13,637 bases of DNA from CAVURW01 sp963743595 (GTDB lineage Bacteria > Verrucomicrobiota > Verrucomicrobiia > Methylacidiphilales > UBA1321): NCBI GenBank assembly GCA_963743595.1, contig CAVURW010000251.1, positions 1 through 13,637 on the forward strand, in the 5' to 3' direction. The translations under genes and the position numbers were made by a program. The stretch's first letter is position 1. Each line of letters opens with the position of its first letter. The notes below the pieces were generated by a model that had not been told where the DNA came from, searched no databases, and saw only the letters and a program-made list of their open reading frames with translations. Of this stretch, positions 1 through 6,772 are shown piece after piece.

Positions 1-1
1 A

Positions 2-394
2 CATCAAGATATTAACGATGTCTTACAAGAAATGTTCATCGTTCATACTTCTGAGACATATGTCCGTCCCCATAAACATATTGGTAAACAGGAGTCTTTT
101 TCTGTTTTAGAAGGTGAGGTTGAGATTGTTTTCTTTTCTGACGATGGAAAAGTTATTCAGGTATCAAGAATGGGAGCCATCAAATCCGGGCTACCGTTTT
201 ATTTAAGAGCCACAGAATCGTTCTATCACACATTGATCATTCGTTCTGACATATTAGTATTCCATGAATTGACTAAGGGTCCTTTCGAACGAAAAGACAC
301 CACTTTTGCAGAGTGGTCGCCCAACGATTTCAATATGACCGCAGTCCGTGGTTTACCTGCTGAAGAAATCGCAAGTAAAATGGTTTTACAATAG
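2..394 (+). CDS. wbuC: WbuC-family cupin metalloprotein, 5' end missing
   Basis: The reading frame is open from the first complete codon (position 2), so the gene starts before the window. An internal ATG at 32 is not a credible start, because the sequence before it (HQDINDVLQEM) already matches the family. The motif TYVRPHKH followed by GKQESF supplies the His and Glu residues typical of a cupin metal site. It is followed by the family-like LEGEVEIVFFSDDGKV stretch and, near the C-terminus, HELTKGPFERKDTTFAEWSP. WbuC proteins occur in O-antigen and exopolysaccharide clusters; their reaction is not established to my knowledge. The gene ends 8 nt before the SDR gene, so the two are probably co-transcribed. 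The sequence is clearly more AT-rich than the gene after it. The family call is strong; the precise role is unknown. Confidence 0.85.
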   Translation, partial: HQDINDVLQEMFIVHTSETYVRPHKHIGKQESFSVLEGEVEIVFFSDDGKVIQVSRMGAIKSGLPFYLRATESFYHTLIIRSDILVFHELTKGPFERKDTTFAEWSPNDFNMTAVRGLPAEEIASKMVLQ

Positions 395-402
395 CTGCGA
401 TA

Positions 403-1140
403 ATGCAACACCTAATCATCGTTGGGGGTAGCAAAGGAATCGGCAGGGCTTTCTGTTTGCTCGCTGCATCCGCTTACGAAGTCGTGACGGTGATTTCTCG
501 GAATAAGCCCAGTGGCAGCGAGGATCTGCCGAAAAACGTGCTCTGGCAGGCGATGGATGTCGCTGACGAAAAGTCCGTGACAGAGGTACTACCGGAGGTG
601 GTGGAAAGAAACGGACGAGTAAATGGCCTCGCTTTCTTTCAGCGCCATCGCGGAGACAATTCATGGGAGGGAAACCTGAAGGTCTGCCTGAGCGCCACTC
701 GAAACGTTATTCTCACATTGAAGAATCATTTTGCCTTGGAAGGTGAGCGCTCGATTGCGATCATCTCATCGATCGCCTCAAGATTTGTGGCGAACGAGCA
801 AGACGAGGGGTACCACGTCGCTAAGGCTGGTTTGATCGGGATGACACGCTATTTTGCCTACGAACTGGGAGCGCTTGGAATTCGCGTCAACGCGATTTCG
901 CCGGGTACAGTATTGAAGTCGGAATCGGCCCATTTCTTTCTAGAGAATGAACCGTTGCACCAACTCTATAAAGAGGTTACACCATTGGGACGGATGGGCA
1001 CGGCGAATGAGGTGGCGGAAGCAGTCAAATTCATCCTGTCACCACAAGCATCGTTCATCACAGGACAGGAAATCGTTGTGGATGGCGGCGCCGGACTTAA
1101 TTGGCAGGAGTCGCTGTCACGACGACTAAAATCGCTCTAG
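403..1140 (+). CDS. Short-chain dehydrogenase/reductase (SDR)
   Basis: A 245-residue classical-size SDR, presumably a cytoplasmic NAD(P)H-dependent oxidoreductase. The cofactor motif GGSKGIG lies at residues 8-14 right at the N-terminus. Catalytic residues are Ser122/123 (IISSIAS), Tyr137 and Lys141 (YHVAK), followed by GIRVNAISPGTV, the usual post-catalytic segment. The C-terminus has FITGQEIVVDGGAGLNW, as in FabG-like enzymes. The usual NNAG motif after beta-4 is absent: that region reads NGLAFFQRHRGD. The gene sits between wbuC and a GT2 gene, which suggests it reduces a keto-sugar or another precursor of a surface glycan rather than a fatty-acid intermediate; this is inference. Start is the ATG at 403, with no obvious Shine-Dalgarno. 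Its GC content is higher than that of both neighbours. Confidence 0.88.
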   Translation: MQHLIIVGGSKGIGRAFCLLAASAYEVVTVISRNKPSGSEDLPKNVLWQAMDVADEKSVTEVLPEVVERNGRVNGLAFFQRHRGDNSWEGNLKVCLSATRNVILTLKNHFALEGERSIAIISSIASRFVANEQDEGYHVAKAGLIGMTRYFAYELGALGIRVNAISPGTVLKSESAHFFLENEPLHQLYKEVTPLGRMGTANEVAEAVKFILSPQASFITGQEIVVDGGAGLNWQESLSRRLKSL

Positions 1141-1166
1141 ATCTAAATTTCTTTCCAACCATCGAA

Positions 1167-1880
1167 ATGTCCCTTCAACCTTCTGTATCGTTCATTACGC
1201 TCGCACTTAATGAAGAGAACTATATTGAGTCTACAGTTAATGAAATTATAACTGCAGTTAAGTCTAGTAATCTCCGGGATTACCAAATCGTTCTTGTCGA
1301 CGACGGCAGTGTTGATAAAACGCCCTCTATCATGGATAAGATGGCCTCTGAAAACAGCAAGATCACCGTCGTTCACAATAAAACGAACCTAGGTCCTGGT
1401 GGGGCTTTTAGGGTCGGGGCACGGGTTGCAACGGGAGATTATATAATGACTATTGCTGGCGATGACAGCATGCCCGCTTGCGATGTTTTAACGATCATTA
1501 ATTGCGTCGGAAAAGCGGATATTGTTCTTCCGTACCTAACAAATTACAAACTTCGCCCGTTAGGCCGACGAATCGGATCGAAAGGTTTTACGATTCTTAT
1601 AAACTTACTTTTTGGACTGAATATCCGTTATTATCAAGGCCAGCTTCCACGTCGCGCACTGTTTGAAAAGATTGAACTCAAGGACGAGAGCTATGCATTT
1701 GCGGCCGAAGTTGTTGTGAAACTCATCCGAATGGGAGCAACTTACGTCGAAGTTCCTGTAGGAAATACTCCTTCCAAGCAGGAAAATTCACGAGCGCTGC
1801 AGCCTCAAAGAATAGTTAAAGTCTTAAAGGCTATCTTCGGATTGATTAAGGAAATCCGACAGTTTAAAGGGAAAATGTAA
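1167..1880 (+). CDS. Family 2 glycosyltransferase (DPM1-like, soluble)
   Basis: From the ATG at 1167 the protein has 237 residues and starts like a GT-A fold enzyme: VSFITLALNEENYI, then IVLVDDGSVDKTPSI (residues 41-55), NLGPGGAFRVGARVATGDYI (74-93) and the acidic AGDDSM motif (97-102) in the DXD position. The later QGQLPRRALFEKI segment fits the acceptor side. There are no clear transmembrane helices, so the resemblance is to soluble dolichyl/polyprenyl-phosphate sugar transferases such as DPM1. Donor and acceptor cannot be told from sequence. A TTG at 1101 would extend the frame 40 nt into the SDR gene, but the added residues look unrelated to the family, so I prefer 1167, 26 nt after the SDR stop. 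Probable role: sugar transfer in surface glycan assembly. Confidence 0.87.
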   Translation: MSLQPSVSFITLALNEENYIESTVNEIITAVKSSNLRDYQIVLVDDGSVDKTPSIMDKMASENSKITVVHNKTNLGPGGAFRVGARVATGDYIMTIAGDDSMPACDVLTIINCVGKADIVLPYLTNYKLRPLGRRIGSKGFTILINLLFGLNIRYYQGQLPRRALFEKIELKDESYAFAAEVVVKLIRMGATYVEVPVGNTPSKQENSRALQPQRIVKVLKAIFGLIKEIRQFKGKM

Positions 1881-1883
1881 CTT

Positions 1884-3128
1884 ATGATTTTTAGAACAAA
1901 ACCGATTCTTCTCTGCCGTCTCTGTCGCCACTCCGATTTGGAGAAAGTTTTGCACCTGCAACCGACACCCGTTGGTGACCTTTATCGTCCACCGGAGTTT
2001 TCAAAGGATCCTTTGCCGCTCCTCGATTTGGATCTTTTTCAGTGTCGAAAGTGTTGCCACGTTCAGCTTGGATTGCTCGTTGATCCAGAGGACCTTTATG
2101 GCAGTTATATCTACACCACATCGAGTTCGTCAGGTCTCAGAGAACACTTTTCTCGTTACGCAGAAGAACTCATCACCAAATTGCAACTGGCACCGGGTGA
2201 TCTGATTTTAGAAATGGGCAGCAACGATGGAACGCTGCTTTCCTTTTTGCAAGCAGGTGGAATGAAAGTGCTTGGAATTGACCCGGCCAAGGACATTGCG
2301 GCGAAAGCCACGGCTAACGGAATCCTCACTTGGAATCATTTTTTCTCAAAGGAATTAGCGCCACAAATCAAAGCAGAATTCGGTAAGGCGAAAGTATTCA
2401 TTGCTAACAATGTGATGGCTAACGTGACTGATCCGTTCGCAATTGTTGAGGGAATTGTTGAATTACTCGATGACGATGGTGTTTTTGTCTTTGAGACCGG
2501 ATATTTGAAGCATTTAGCAGAAGATTGCGTATTCGATAACATTCACCATGAGCATATCGACTATTATTCTGTTGCGCCTCTGGTGACGTTTTTCGCCCAG
2601 TTCAACTTGCAGATTTTTGACGTGCAGGAATCGACTAGCAAGGGCAGTTCCATTCGTGTTTTTGTCCAACAGAAAAGTGGCAAACGTCCGATTCAAGCCG
2701 TTGTCCAAGACTTAGTAGAGAGAGAAAAATCTCTTGAGTACGGGACACCATCGCCCTATCAGCGTCTCCAGAATCGACTTGAAACGACAAAAAGAGAGCT
2801 GCATCGGCTATTGAATCAATACCACGCCGACGGATACTCAGTTGCGGGATATGGTGCCGCAATCGGTGTAACAACGATGCTGTTCCATTTTGAATTGAGC
2901 GGTCTTATTTCTCAACTCATTGACGATAATCCAGTGCGACATGGCCTCCTTAGTCCAGGACTGAATCTGCCGGTAGTCAGTTCCCGGATTCTGGAGGGCC
3001 CAAACGCTCCACAAGTTGTAGCAATCCTTTCCTGGCGCTATGCGGGCCAAATTATGCAGCGAAACGCCGCCTATTCTCAGCAGGGCGGTAAATTCCTGCG
3101 CATTCTTCCTCAAATCGAGCTCGTCTAG
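1884..3128 (+). CDS. SAM-dependent sugar C-methyltransferase (NovU/TylC3 type)
   Basis: 414 residues with the three-part layout of nucleotide-sugar C-methyltransferases. The N-terminal zinc-binding part has CRLC (Cys11, Cys14) and CRKCC (Cys54, Cys57). The Rossmann methyltransferase domain shows LEMGSNDGTLLSFL (109-121) as SAM motif I, VLGIDPAK (129-136) and ANNVMANVTDP (174-184). The family signature HHEHIDYYS (221-229) carries the His proposed as catalytic base in the TcaB9 group. The C-terminal domain has VAGYGAAIGVTTML (about 320-333) and later ILSWRYAGQIM. The family adds a methyl group to a carbon next to a keto group on deoxy-sugar nucleotides, giving branched sugars. The ATG lies 3 nt after the GT2 stop, with AAAGGG at 1866-1871 upstream, so it is translationally linked to the operon. 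No 2,3-dehydratase or 3,5-epimerase partner is visible; they may lie before the window. Confidence 0.9.
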   Translation: MIFRTKPILLCRLCRHSDLEKVLHLQPTPVGDLYRPPEFSKDPLPLLDLDLFQCRKCCHVQLGLLVDPEDLYGSYIYTTSSSSGLREHFSRYAEELITKLQLAPGDLILEMGSNDGTLLSFLQAGGMKVLGIDPAKDIAAKATANGILTWNHFFSKELAPQIKAEFGKAKVFIANNVMANVTDPFAIVEGIVELLDDDGVFVFETGYLKHLAEDCVFDNIHHEHIDYYSVAPLVTFFAQFNLQIFDVQESTSKGSSIRVFVQQKSGKRPIQAVVQDLVEREKSLEYGTPSPYQRLQNRLETTKRELHRLLNQYHADGYSVAGYGAAIGVTTMLFHFELSGLISQLIDDNPVRHGLLSPGLNLPVVSSRILEGPNAPQVVAILSWRYAGQIMQRNAAYSQQGGKFLRILPQIELV

Positions 3129-3146
3129 ATACGACAATTTTTCACG

Positions 3147-3770
3147 CTATTTCGTAAACCGCTTCATATCGATCAGCTCGAACGAGTTCATCTTATTGAA
3201 CGTGTCCGTGTAATTCGTCCAAATTTCCTTAGGCGCTCCCGCGATGGTGATCACCGCGATATCCAGCCCGTTACTGCCCCAGAATAGCGAGTACTGGATG
3301 TGGAACTGTCCCTCTTCTGTTTCCAGGCAGGTCCGGGTGAACATGCCCTGGTCTTTCGGCTGACAGGAACTCAAGATATTCACGCTGGAATCCTTCTTTT
3401 TAGAATCAATAAAACTCTGGATAAACTCTTGAGCCGTTTTACCGGTGCCCGCCTTCACGCCGTTAAAGCACTCGATTCGATAGCCGGTCAAATACGAGTG
3501 ATGCCCGGAAGCGTCCTCCTTCGAAATGACCCAGTCGTAAACGGGACCGCGATGGTGCTCACTGTAGAACCAATCCTTTGGCCGTTGCACCTTGCCGCCG
3601 GTCGGTTCCAGAATTTGGGTGACGAATTCGACCGGTGCAGGTGAGATCGGAGTCGGGGTGGTGGGAATGTGGGTTGGCTGGGCAAAATTCAGTCCTGGGT
3701 CTGCCTTTACGGGCGTCAGCAGGGAAACGTTTAGCAAAATTAGTAAAAGCCACGCGCAAATCTTCGTCAT
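3147..3770 (-). CDS. Secreted protein of unknown function
   Basis: 207 residues. The N-terminus (MTKICAWLLLILLNVSLLTPVKA) is a convincing Sec signal peptide with likely cleavage after VKA at residue 23. A Thr/Pro-rich linker (about 31-47) leads to a globular domain of about 150 residues. That domain has QRPKDWFYSEH (62-72), three cysteines (101, 136, 148) and an alternating hydrophobic C-terminus (LDIAVITIAGAPKEIW). I do not recognise the family; the fold-level impression is of a PsbP/Mog1-like mixed alpha-beta domain, but this is weak. The gene converges on the methyltransferase gene (18 nt between stops) and is divergent from the DUF4240 gene (68 nt between starts), so it has its own promoter in 3771-3838. 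Probably periplasmic or outer-membrane associated. Confidence 0.75.
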   Translation of the reverse strand: MTKICAWLLLILLNVSLLTPVKADPGLNFAQPTHIPTTPTPISPAPVEFVTQILEPTGGKVQRPKDWFYSEHHRGPVYDWVISKEDASGHHSYLTGYRIECFNGVKAGTGKTAQEFIQSFIDSKKKDSSVNILSSCQPKDQGMFTRTCLETEEGQFHIQYSLFWGSNGLDIAVITIAGAPKEIWTNYTDTFNKMNSFELIDMKRFTK

Positions 3771-3838
3771 GTGAAAAGCGTAGGCAGCTAATTCTCGGAT
3801 TCCAAGATCGGTCGTTTTTTGATAACTGAAGAAGCCGT

Positions 3839-4375
3839 ATGACGATCGATCGCTTCTGGGAACTCATCGAAAAATCTCTGGAAGGCATTGAATGGCCGGA
3901 TGATGACAAGCAAGAGGCGAACCTATTTCGATTGCTGAGCGACCTGGAACTCGAAGATCTCTACGGATTTAAGTATCACTTTGGCGAATTGACGTGGAGC
4001 TCGTATTCGTGGGAGCTCTGGGGTGTTGCGCAGATCATCAATGAAGGCTGCAGCGACGATGGGTTCGATTATTTTCGATTCGCCCTCATCAGTGCCGGGC
4101 GCGAGCACTATACGAATGCGATGAAGGATCCTGAATCGCTGGTCGATTGGTGCCCAGGTTGCATGCGTTTTGAAGGTATCTCCTACGTTCCTTCCGACGT
4201 GTTCGAATTCAAGACCAAGTTAGACGCGGACGAGTTTTACCGTCGCCTCAAAGAGTATGAGAAGGGACTGCCCACCTGCCTTGTCGGATATCCTGAGCCT
4301 ACAGGTGTGAATTGGGAGGAAAAGGATCTCCCGACGCGGTTTCCCAGGGTATGGGCCAAATGGGGCGAAGATTAG
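3839..4375 (+). CDS. DUF4240 domain protein
   Basis: 178 residues, acidic, with no signal peptide or membrane segment, so probably cytoplasmic. Residues 1-100 match the DUF4240 pattern: MTIDRFWELI at the start, then SWELWGVAQIINEGCSDDGF (58-76) and DYFRFALISAGREHY (77-91), then a DPESL step at 98-102. In this family the GCSDD-FxYFR core is the most conserved part; its function is not known. The C-terminal 70 residues are rich in charged and aromatic residues and end in WAKWGED. The TAG stop overlaps the TAA stop of the convergent WG-repeat gene (they share two bases), so there is no room for a terminator between them. Start at 3839 is supported by the domain beginning at residue 4; a weak GAAGA lies just upstream. 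Confidence 0.8.
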   Translation: MTIDRFWELIEKSLEGIEWPDDDKQEANLFRLLSDLELEDLYGFKYHFGELTWSSYSWELWGVAQIINEGCSDDGFDYFRFALISAGREHYTNAMKDPESLVDWCPGCMRFEGISYVPSDVFEFKTKLDADEFYRRLKEYEKGLPTCLVGYPEPTGVNWEEKDLPTRFPRVWAKWGED

Positions 4376-5280
4376 CTCGCCGCCAGCGGCTTCACTTCCC
4401 ATCTTTTGACCGGAACTAGAACTTTTCCCTCGGAATTTACTAAGCCATACACATCGCCTTGGCGAACTTCTATAACGTCTTGGACGTACCTAGAAGATTC
4501 GATCTCATCGTAAATAAAGTCCGTTACTACTTTCATTTCGGGGCTCAGAACTGCCCACTTGTCGCCTCGTTTTACTGCGCCGCACCGCTGATCTAGGTCG
4601 TTAAGAACCACATCGTCGTACTCAAGCGAGAGTTCTACTGTTCCGTTTGGCTGAGCTAGACCCCACTTTCCCAGCCGCTTGACTTTAAAGTAGACAACAT
4701 GCGGTTTTCCACTGAATTTCACCTCGTCGAAGTCGAGTTGATATACCTGCTTTCCCGTCTTATCAAGAACCGACCATTTCTTATCGAGGCTTGCTAAGAA
4801 ATGCTCCGGATCGATCGACAAAAGTGAATCATATTGGCAATCAATTACACGCGTATCGGCCAGAGAAACGACTCCGTGTTTGCCGCCTTTTGAAACGATG
4901 GCCAACATTTGCTCCGGGACCACTTGTATTGAGCTGTAAACCGGAGGCAAAATCCAAGCTCCCGTCTTATCGATCAATCCCACAAAGTTATCTTTCATTG
5001 ACTCGTAATAGCCTCCCACAAAGAGTGGAACTGAGTCACCGAGCGGAGATATAAAGCGTCCAGAGGTATCAATCAAACCACGTTTTTTATCGAAACTCAT
5101 GACCTCTGCCAGACCGCCACGAAACGGGTAGCAAGCACTAAACTGTAAAGGAATAACGAGCTCGCCCTTAGCATTAATAAAGCCACCTTTTCCGCCCGAA
5201 ACGACTTCCGCCATCCCATCGCAAAATTCGCCAATGAATTCATAAGTTGGCGGGAAAAGAACGTGGCCAGACTTGTCCAT
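4372..5280 (-). CDS. WG-repeat protein, downstream part (possibly the C-terminal part of a split gene)
   Basis: 302 residues made almost entirely of WG (WG_beta_rep-like) repeats, about nine units at 32-37 residue spacing. Unit anchors are near residues 2, 32, 67, 99, 135, 168, 205, 241 and 278, for example GLIDTSGRFISP, GLIDKTGAWILPP, KWGLAQPNG and YGLVNSEGKVLVP. Such repeats form beta-rich arrays thought to mediate binding; no catalytic motif is visible and there is no signal peptide. The ATG at 5280 begins inside a repeat (MDKSGHVLFPP). The preceding in-frame codons read KNTSELKGL, which completes the unit as KGLMDKSG. This suggests that the protein once continued from the upstream reading frame at 5306-5839. 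However, an AAGGGA sequence just before the ATG could also start translation, so an independent gene cannot be ruled out. Confidence 0.78.
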   Translation of the reverse strand: MDKSGHVLFPPTYEFIGEFCDGMAEVVSGGKGGFINAKGELVIPLQFSACYPFRGGLAEVMSFDKKRGLIDTSGRFISPLGDSVPLFVGGYYESMKDNFVGLIDKTGAWILPPVYSSIQVVPEQMLAIVSKGGKHGVVSLADTRVIDCQYDSLLSIDPEHFLASLDKKWSVLDKTGKQVYQLDFDEVKFSGKPHVVYFKVKRLGKWGLAQPNGTVELSLEYDDVVLNDLDQRCGAVKRGDKWAVLSPEMKVVTDFIYDEIESSRYVQDVIEVRQGDVYGLVNSEGKVLVPVKRWEVKPLAAS

Positions 5281-5305
5281 AAGTCCCTTAAGTTCACTGG
5301 TATTT

Positions 5306-5839
5306 TTAGCACTCGTCCTTGGGAAAACAATGTAGCCCAGGCATCAACACATAATCATATAGATCGCCAAAATCTTCGACGAGATCCTCAGAGAGCCAGA
5401 ACAGCAGGTCACCTGTCAGATTAAGAACCGCAAAATGCGACGCCGAATGCCAAGCGAGTACACGCGCTTCGTCCGGTGAAACGAAATGATCAAAATCGAC
5501 CTGAATTATCCGGAAAAAAGGCGGAATGATGAACTTGCCTGAGGGATCGACTAACGCGCATCGTTCGTCCCCACCTTTGTGTTGAGCCATGTCAATTAGA
5601 ACAATAGTGCCGTTCTTAGAGGCTTCAACCTCCCTGAACCGAGGAGTCAGCTCTTCACCGCCAGAGGCTACAATCGTGCCCCACGCCCCCCAAACCGAAT
5701 CTAAAAACGTAATGCAGGCGACAGCCTTTTTGGTTCCGTCAAATAGTCGTACTGCTGAAGCTCTTGCTTCCTTGTATGCCGTACTTAGCTCGTCGCTAGT
5801 CATCCCCGAAGCTAAACGGATCATATCGGGACTTTCCAT
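5306..5839 (-). CDS. WG-repeat protein, upstream part (possibly the N-terminal part of a split gene)
   Basis: 177 residues. The first 40 residues are not repetitive (MTSDELSTAYKEARASA looks helical). WG-like units follow: WGTIVASGGEELTPRF (53-68), CALVDPSGKFIIPPFF (94-109) and FAVLNLTGDLLFWLSED (136-152), then the start of another unit that ends abruptly at CFPKDEC before TAA. Removing one base at that stop would join it, in repeat register, to the reading frame of 4372-5280, giving a protein of roughly 487 residues. No signal peptide is seen. Its start (ATG at 5839; other ATGs at residues 6 and 13) lies 12 nt from the promoter-like repeat at 5851. This could be a frameshifted gene, a sequencing indel, or a true two-gene operon. 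Confidence 0.7.
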   Translation of the reverse strand: MESPDMIRLASGMTSDELSTAYKEARASAVRLFDGTKKAVACITFLDSVWGAWGTIVASGGEELTPRFREVEASKNGTIVLIDMAQHKGGDERCALVDPSGKFIIPPFFRIIQVDFDHFVSPDEARVLAWHSASHFAVLNLTGDLLFWLSEDLVEDFGDLYDYVLMPGLHCFPKDEC

Positions 5840-5850
5840 GAAAATCCGAT

Positions 5851-5878
5851 TTCAAAAGACATTGCATTGCCTTATAAT
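5851..5878 (+). promoter_or_regulatory. Possible sigma70-type promoter for the 5969 gene
   Basis: Copy 1 of the repeat contains a perfect TATAAT at 5873-5878 with TTCAAA (4 of 6 to TTGACA) 16 nt upstream. It points toward the secreted protein at 5969, leaving a leader of about 85 nt. It starts 12 nt from the divergent WG-repeat start, so it could also affect that gene. Support comes from the same layout being kept in copy 2. Confidence 0.5.
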
Positions 5879-5898
5879 CTGAGTGGTAATCCCAGAAC
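5851..5898 (+). repeat. Diverged direct repeat, copy 1
   Basis: The first block (5851-5878) matches 6714-6741 at 26 of 28 positions, including 18 identical bases at its start (TTCAAAAGACATTGCATT). Both differences are transitions. After a 5-nt gap (13 nt in copy 2), a second block (5884-5898) matches 6755-6769 at 11 of 15 positions; all four differences are again transitions. The two copies flank the gene at 5969-6634 and lie in the same orientation. Confidence 0.8.
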
Positions 5899-5968
5899 AA
5901 GGCCCGTCAGTCAACACGTCTACAAAGATTAAGGGGCGTTTGTCGAGCCAACTTCTGCTCGTACTTCA

Positions 5969-6634
5969 ATGACTCGAATTACTAACTTCAAGGTGCTAGG
6001 ATACACCCTAGCCTTTATCCTAATCTCACATGCCCTTTTTGCTGAGGACGTTCCACTTAGTGATGTCGTATTCAAGTTTAAGGCCAAATACCCGAACTTC
6101 ACTGTGGGGTTGGAAGAAGACGGGACCTCGCCAATTATAAACGCCCGAGAGCACTTACTGGCTTCTCTGGGTGATCCAACCCAACTTGCAGATTTTGCCA
6201 GGCTCATTTCAGACACCAGCACATTTAGATGTATTTTAGGTGATAAGTTTATCGTCTTTCTTCCACAGAAAGGGTCACTTTTGGACCAAAAGGTGGCTGT
6301 TGAGGGGTTAAGTTCTCCAAGTTCGTCATTCACGGTTTGGAAACACACGCATTTCCTCAATTTTCAGGACGTTTTCCTCACTAATCCCGTATCGACTTTT
6401 GGTTCTAGTGTCACCGGGAATGTCTCAGTCCAAGATGGCAGTCATCCATGTTTCGAATTGCTAAATAAAATGGCACATCAATTAAAGTCCACATTTTGGG
6501 TGGCTAGCCATTTTAACTTTGGCCCTCCTGTAATCGTGTCGGGTTTTGTGTCGAGTAACGCTCCAACCCCAACACCCGACCCAGCCCCAAAACCAGTGAA
6601 GGTCGTGAAGCTATTATCTGTTACTTTTGACTAG
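5969..6634 (+). CDS. Secreted orphan protein with Pro-rich tail
   Basis: 221 residues, family not recognised. The N-terminus (NFKVLGYTLAFILISHALFA) is a signal peptide with likely cleavage before EDVPL at residue 26. The body alternates amphipathic helices and strands, such as LADFARLISDTSTFRCILG and CFELLNKMAHQLKSTFWVAS. Those two segments share a helix-STF-strand outline that faintly recalls STN/secretin N-terminal domains; I do not press this. A Pro-rich linker (APTPTPDPAPKPVK) and a short hydrophobic end (VVKLLSVTFD) close the protein. The gene stands alone on the + strand, divergent from the WG-repeat gene and flanked by the two copies of the direct repeat. Its base composition is AT-richer than that of the large enzyme gene downstream. 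Confidence 0.7.
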   Translation: MTRITNFKVLGYTLAFILISHALFAEDVPLSDVVFKFKAKYPNFTVGLEEDGTSPIINAREHLLASLGDPTQLADFARLISDTSTFRCILGDKFIVFLPQKGSLLDQKVAVEGLSSPSSSFTVWKHTHFLNFQDVFLTNPVSTFGSSVTGNVSVQDGSHPCFELLNKMAHQLKSTFWVASHFNFGPPVIVSGFVSSNAPTPTPDPAPKPVKVVKLLSVTFD

Positions 6635-6713
6635 AATAAACCGGAGTTATCCAAGGTTCCCATAAAGCACTCGGCCTGGTGACCTTGTCCTCGCGAGGAA
6701 AAGACCTCCTTTC

Positions 6714-6741
6714 TTCAAAAGACATTGCATTACCTTACAAT
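6714..6741 (+). promoter_or_regulatory. Possible sigma70-type promoter for the heparinase-like gene
   Basis: TTCAAA at 6714-6719 and TACAAT at 6736-6741 are separated by 16 nt, the same geometry as in copy 1. The predicted start of transcription would be around 6748, about 25 nt before the ATG at 6773. The only visible ribosome-binding candidate is a weak GGGA at 6765-6768. Confidence 0.5.
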
Positions 6742-6769
6742 ACTTTGGTAGCAATGGTAACTCCGGGAC
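6714..6769 (+). repeat. Diverged direct repeat, copy 2
   Basis: Second copy of the two-block repeat described at 5851-5898. Block 1 is 6714-6741 and block 2 is 6755-6769, separated by 13 nt against 5 nt in copy 1. Block 2 ends 3 nt before the ATG of the heparinase-like gene, so here the repeat occupies the position of a promoter plus 5' leader. Confidence 0.8.
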
Positions 6770-6772
6770 CTC

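Noticed and set aside
1101..1166. N-terminal extension of the GT2 gene from a TTG
   Set aside because: The added 22 residues overlap the SDR gene and do not look like a GT2 N-terminus; the ATG at 1167 begins right where the family similarity begins.
3129..3146. Bidirectional terminator between the convergent methyltransferase and secreted-protein genes
   Set aside because: The 18-nt gap holds a short T-run but no stem that pairs convincingly.
5300..5330. Programmed +1 frameshift in the WG-repeat gene
   Set aside because: An SD-like AAGGA precedes UGC-UAA as in prfB, but the Cys tRNA would mispair after slipping to GCU, so a mutation or sequencing indel is more likely.
6689..6698. Perfect palindrome CCTCGCGAGG as an operator or terminator
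   Set aside because: Ten bases only, no T-run follows and no second copy was seen; chance is a sufficient explanation.
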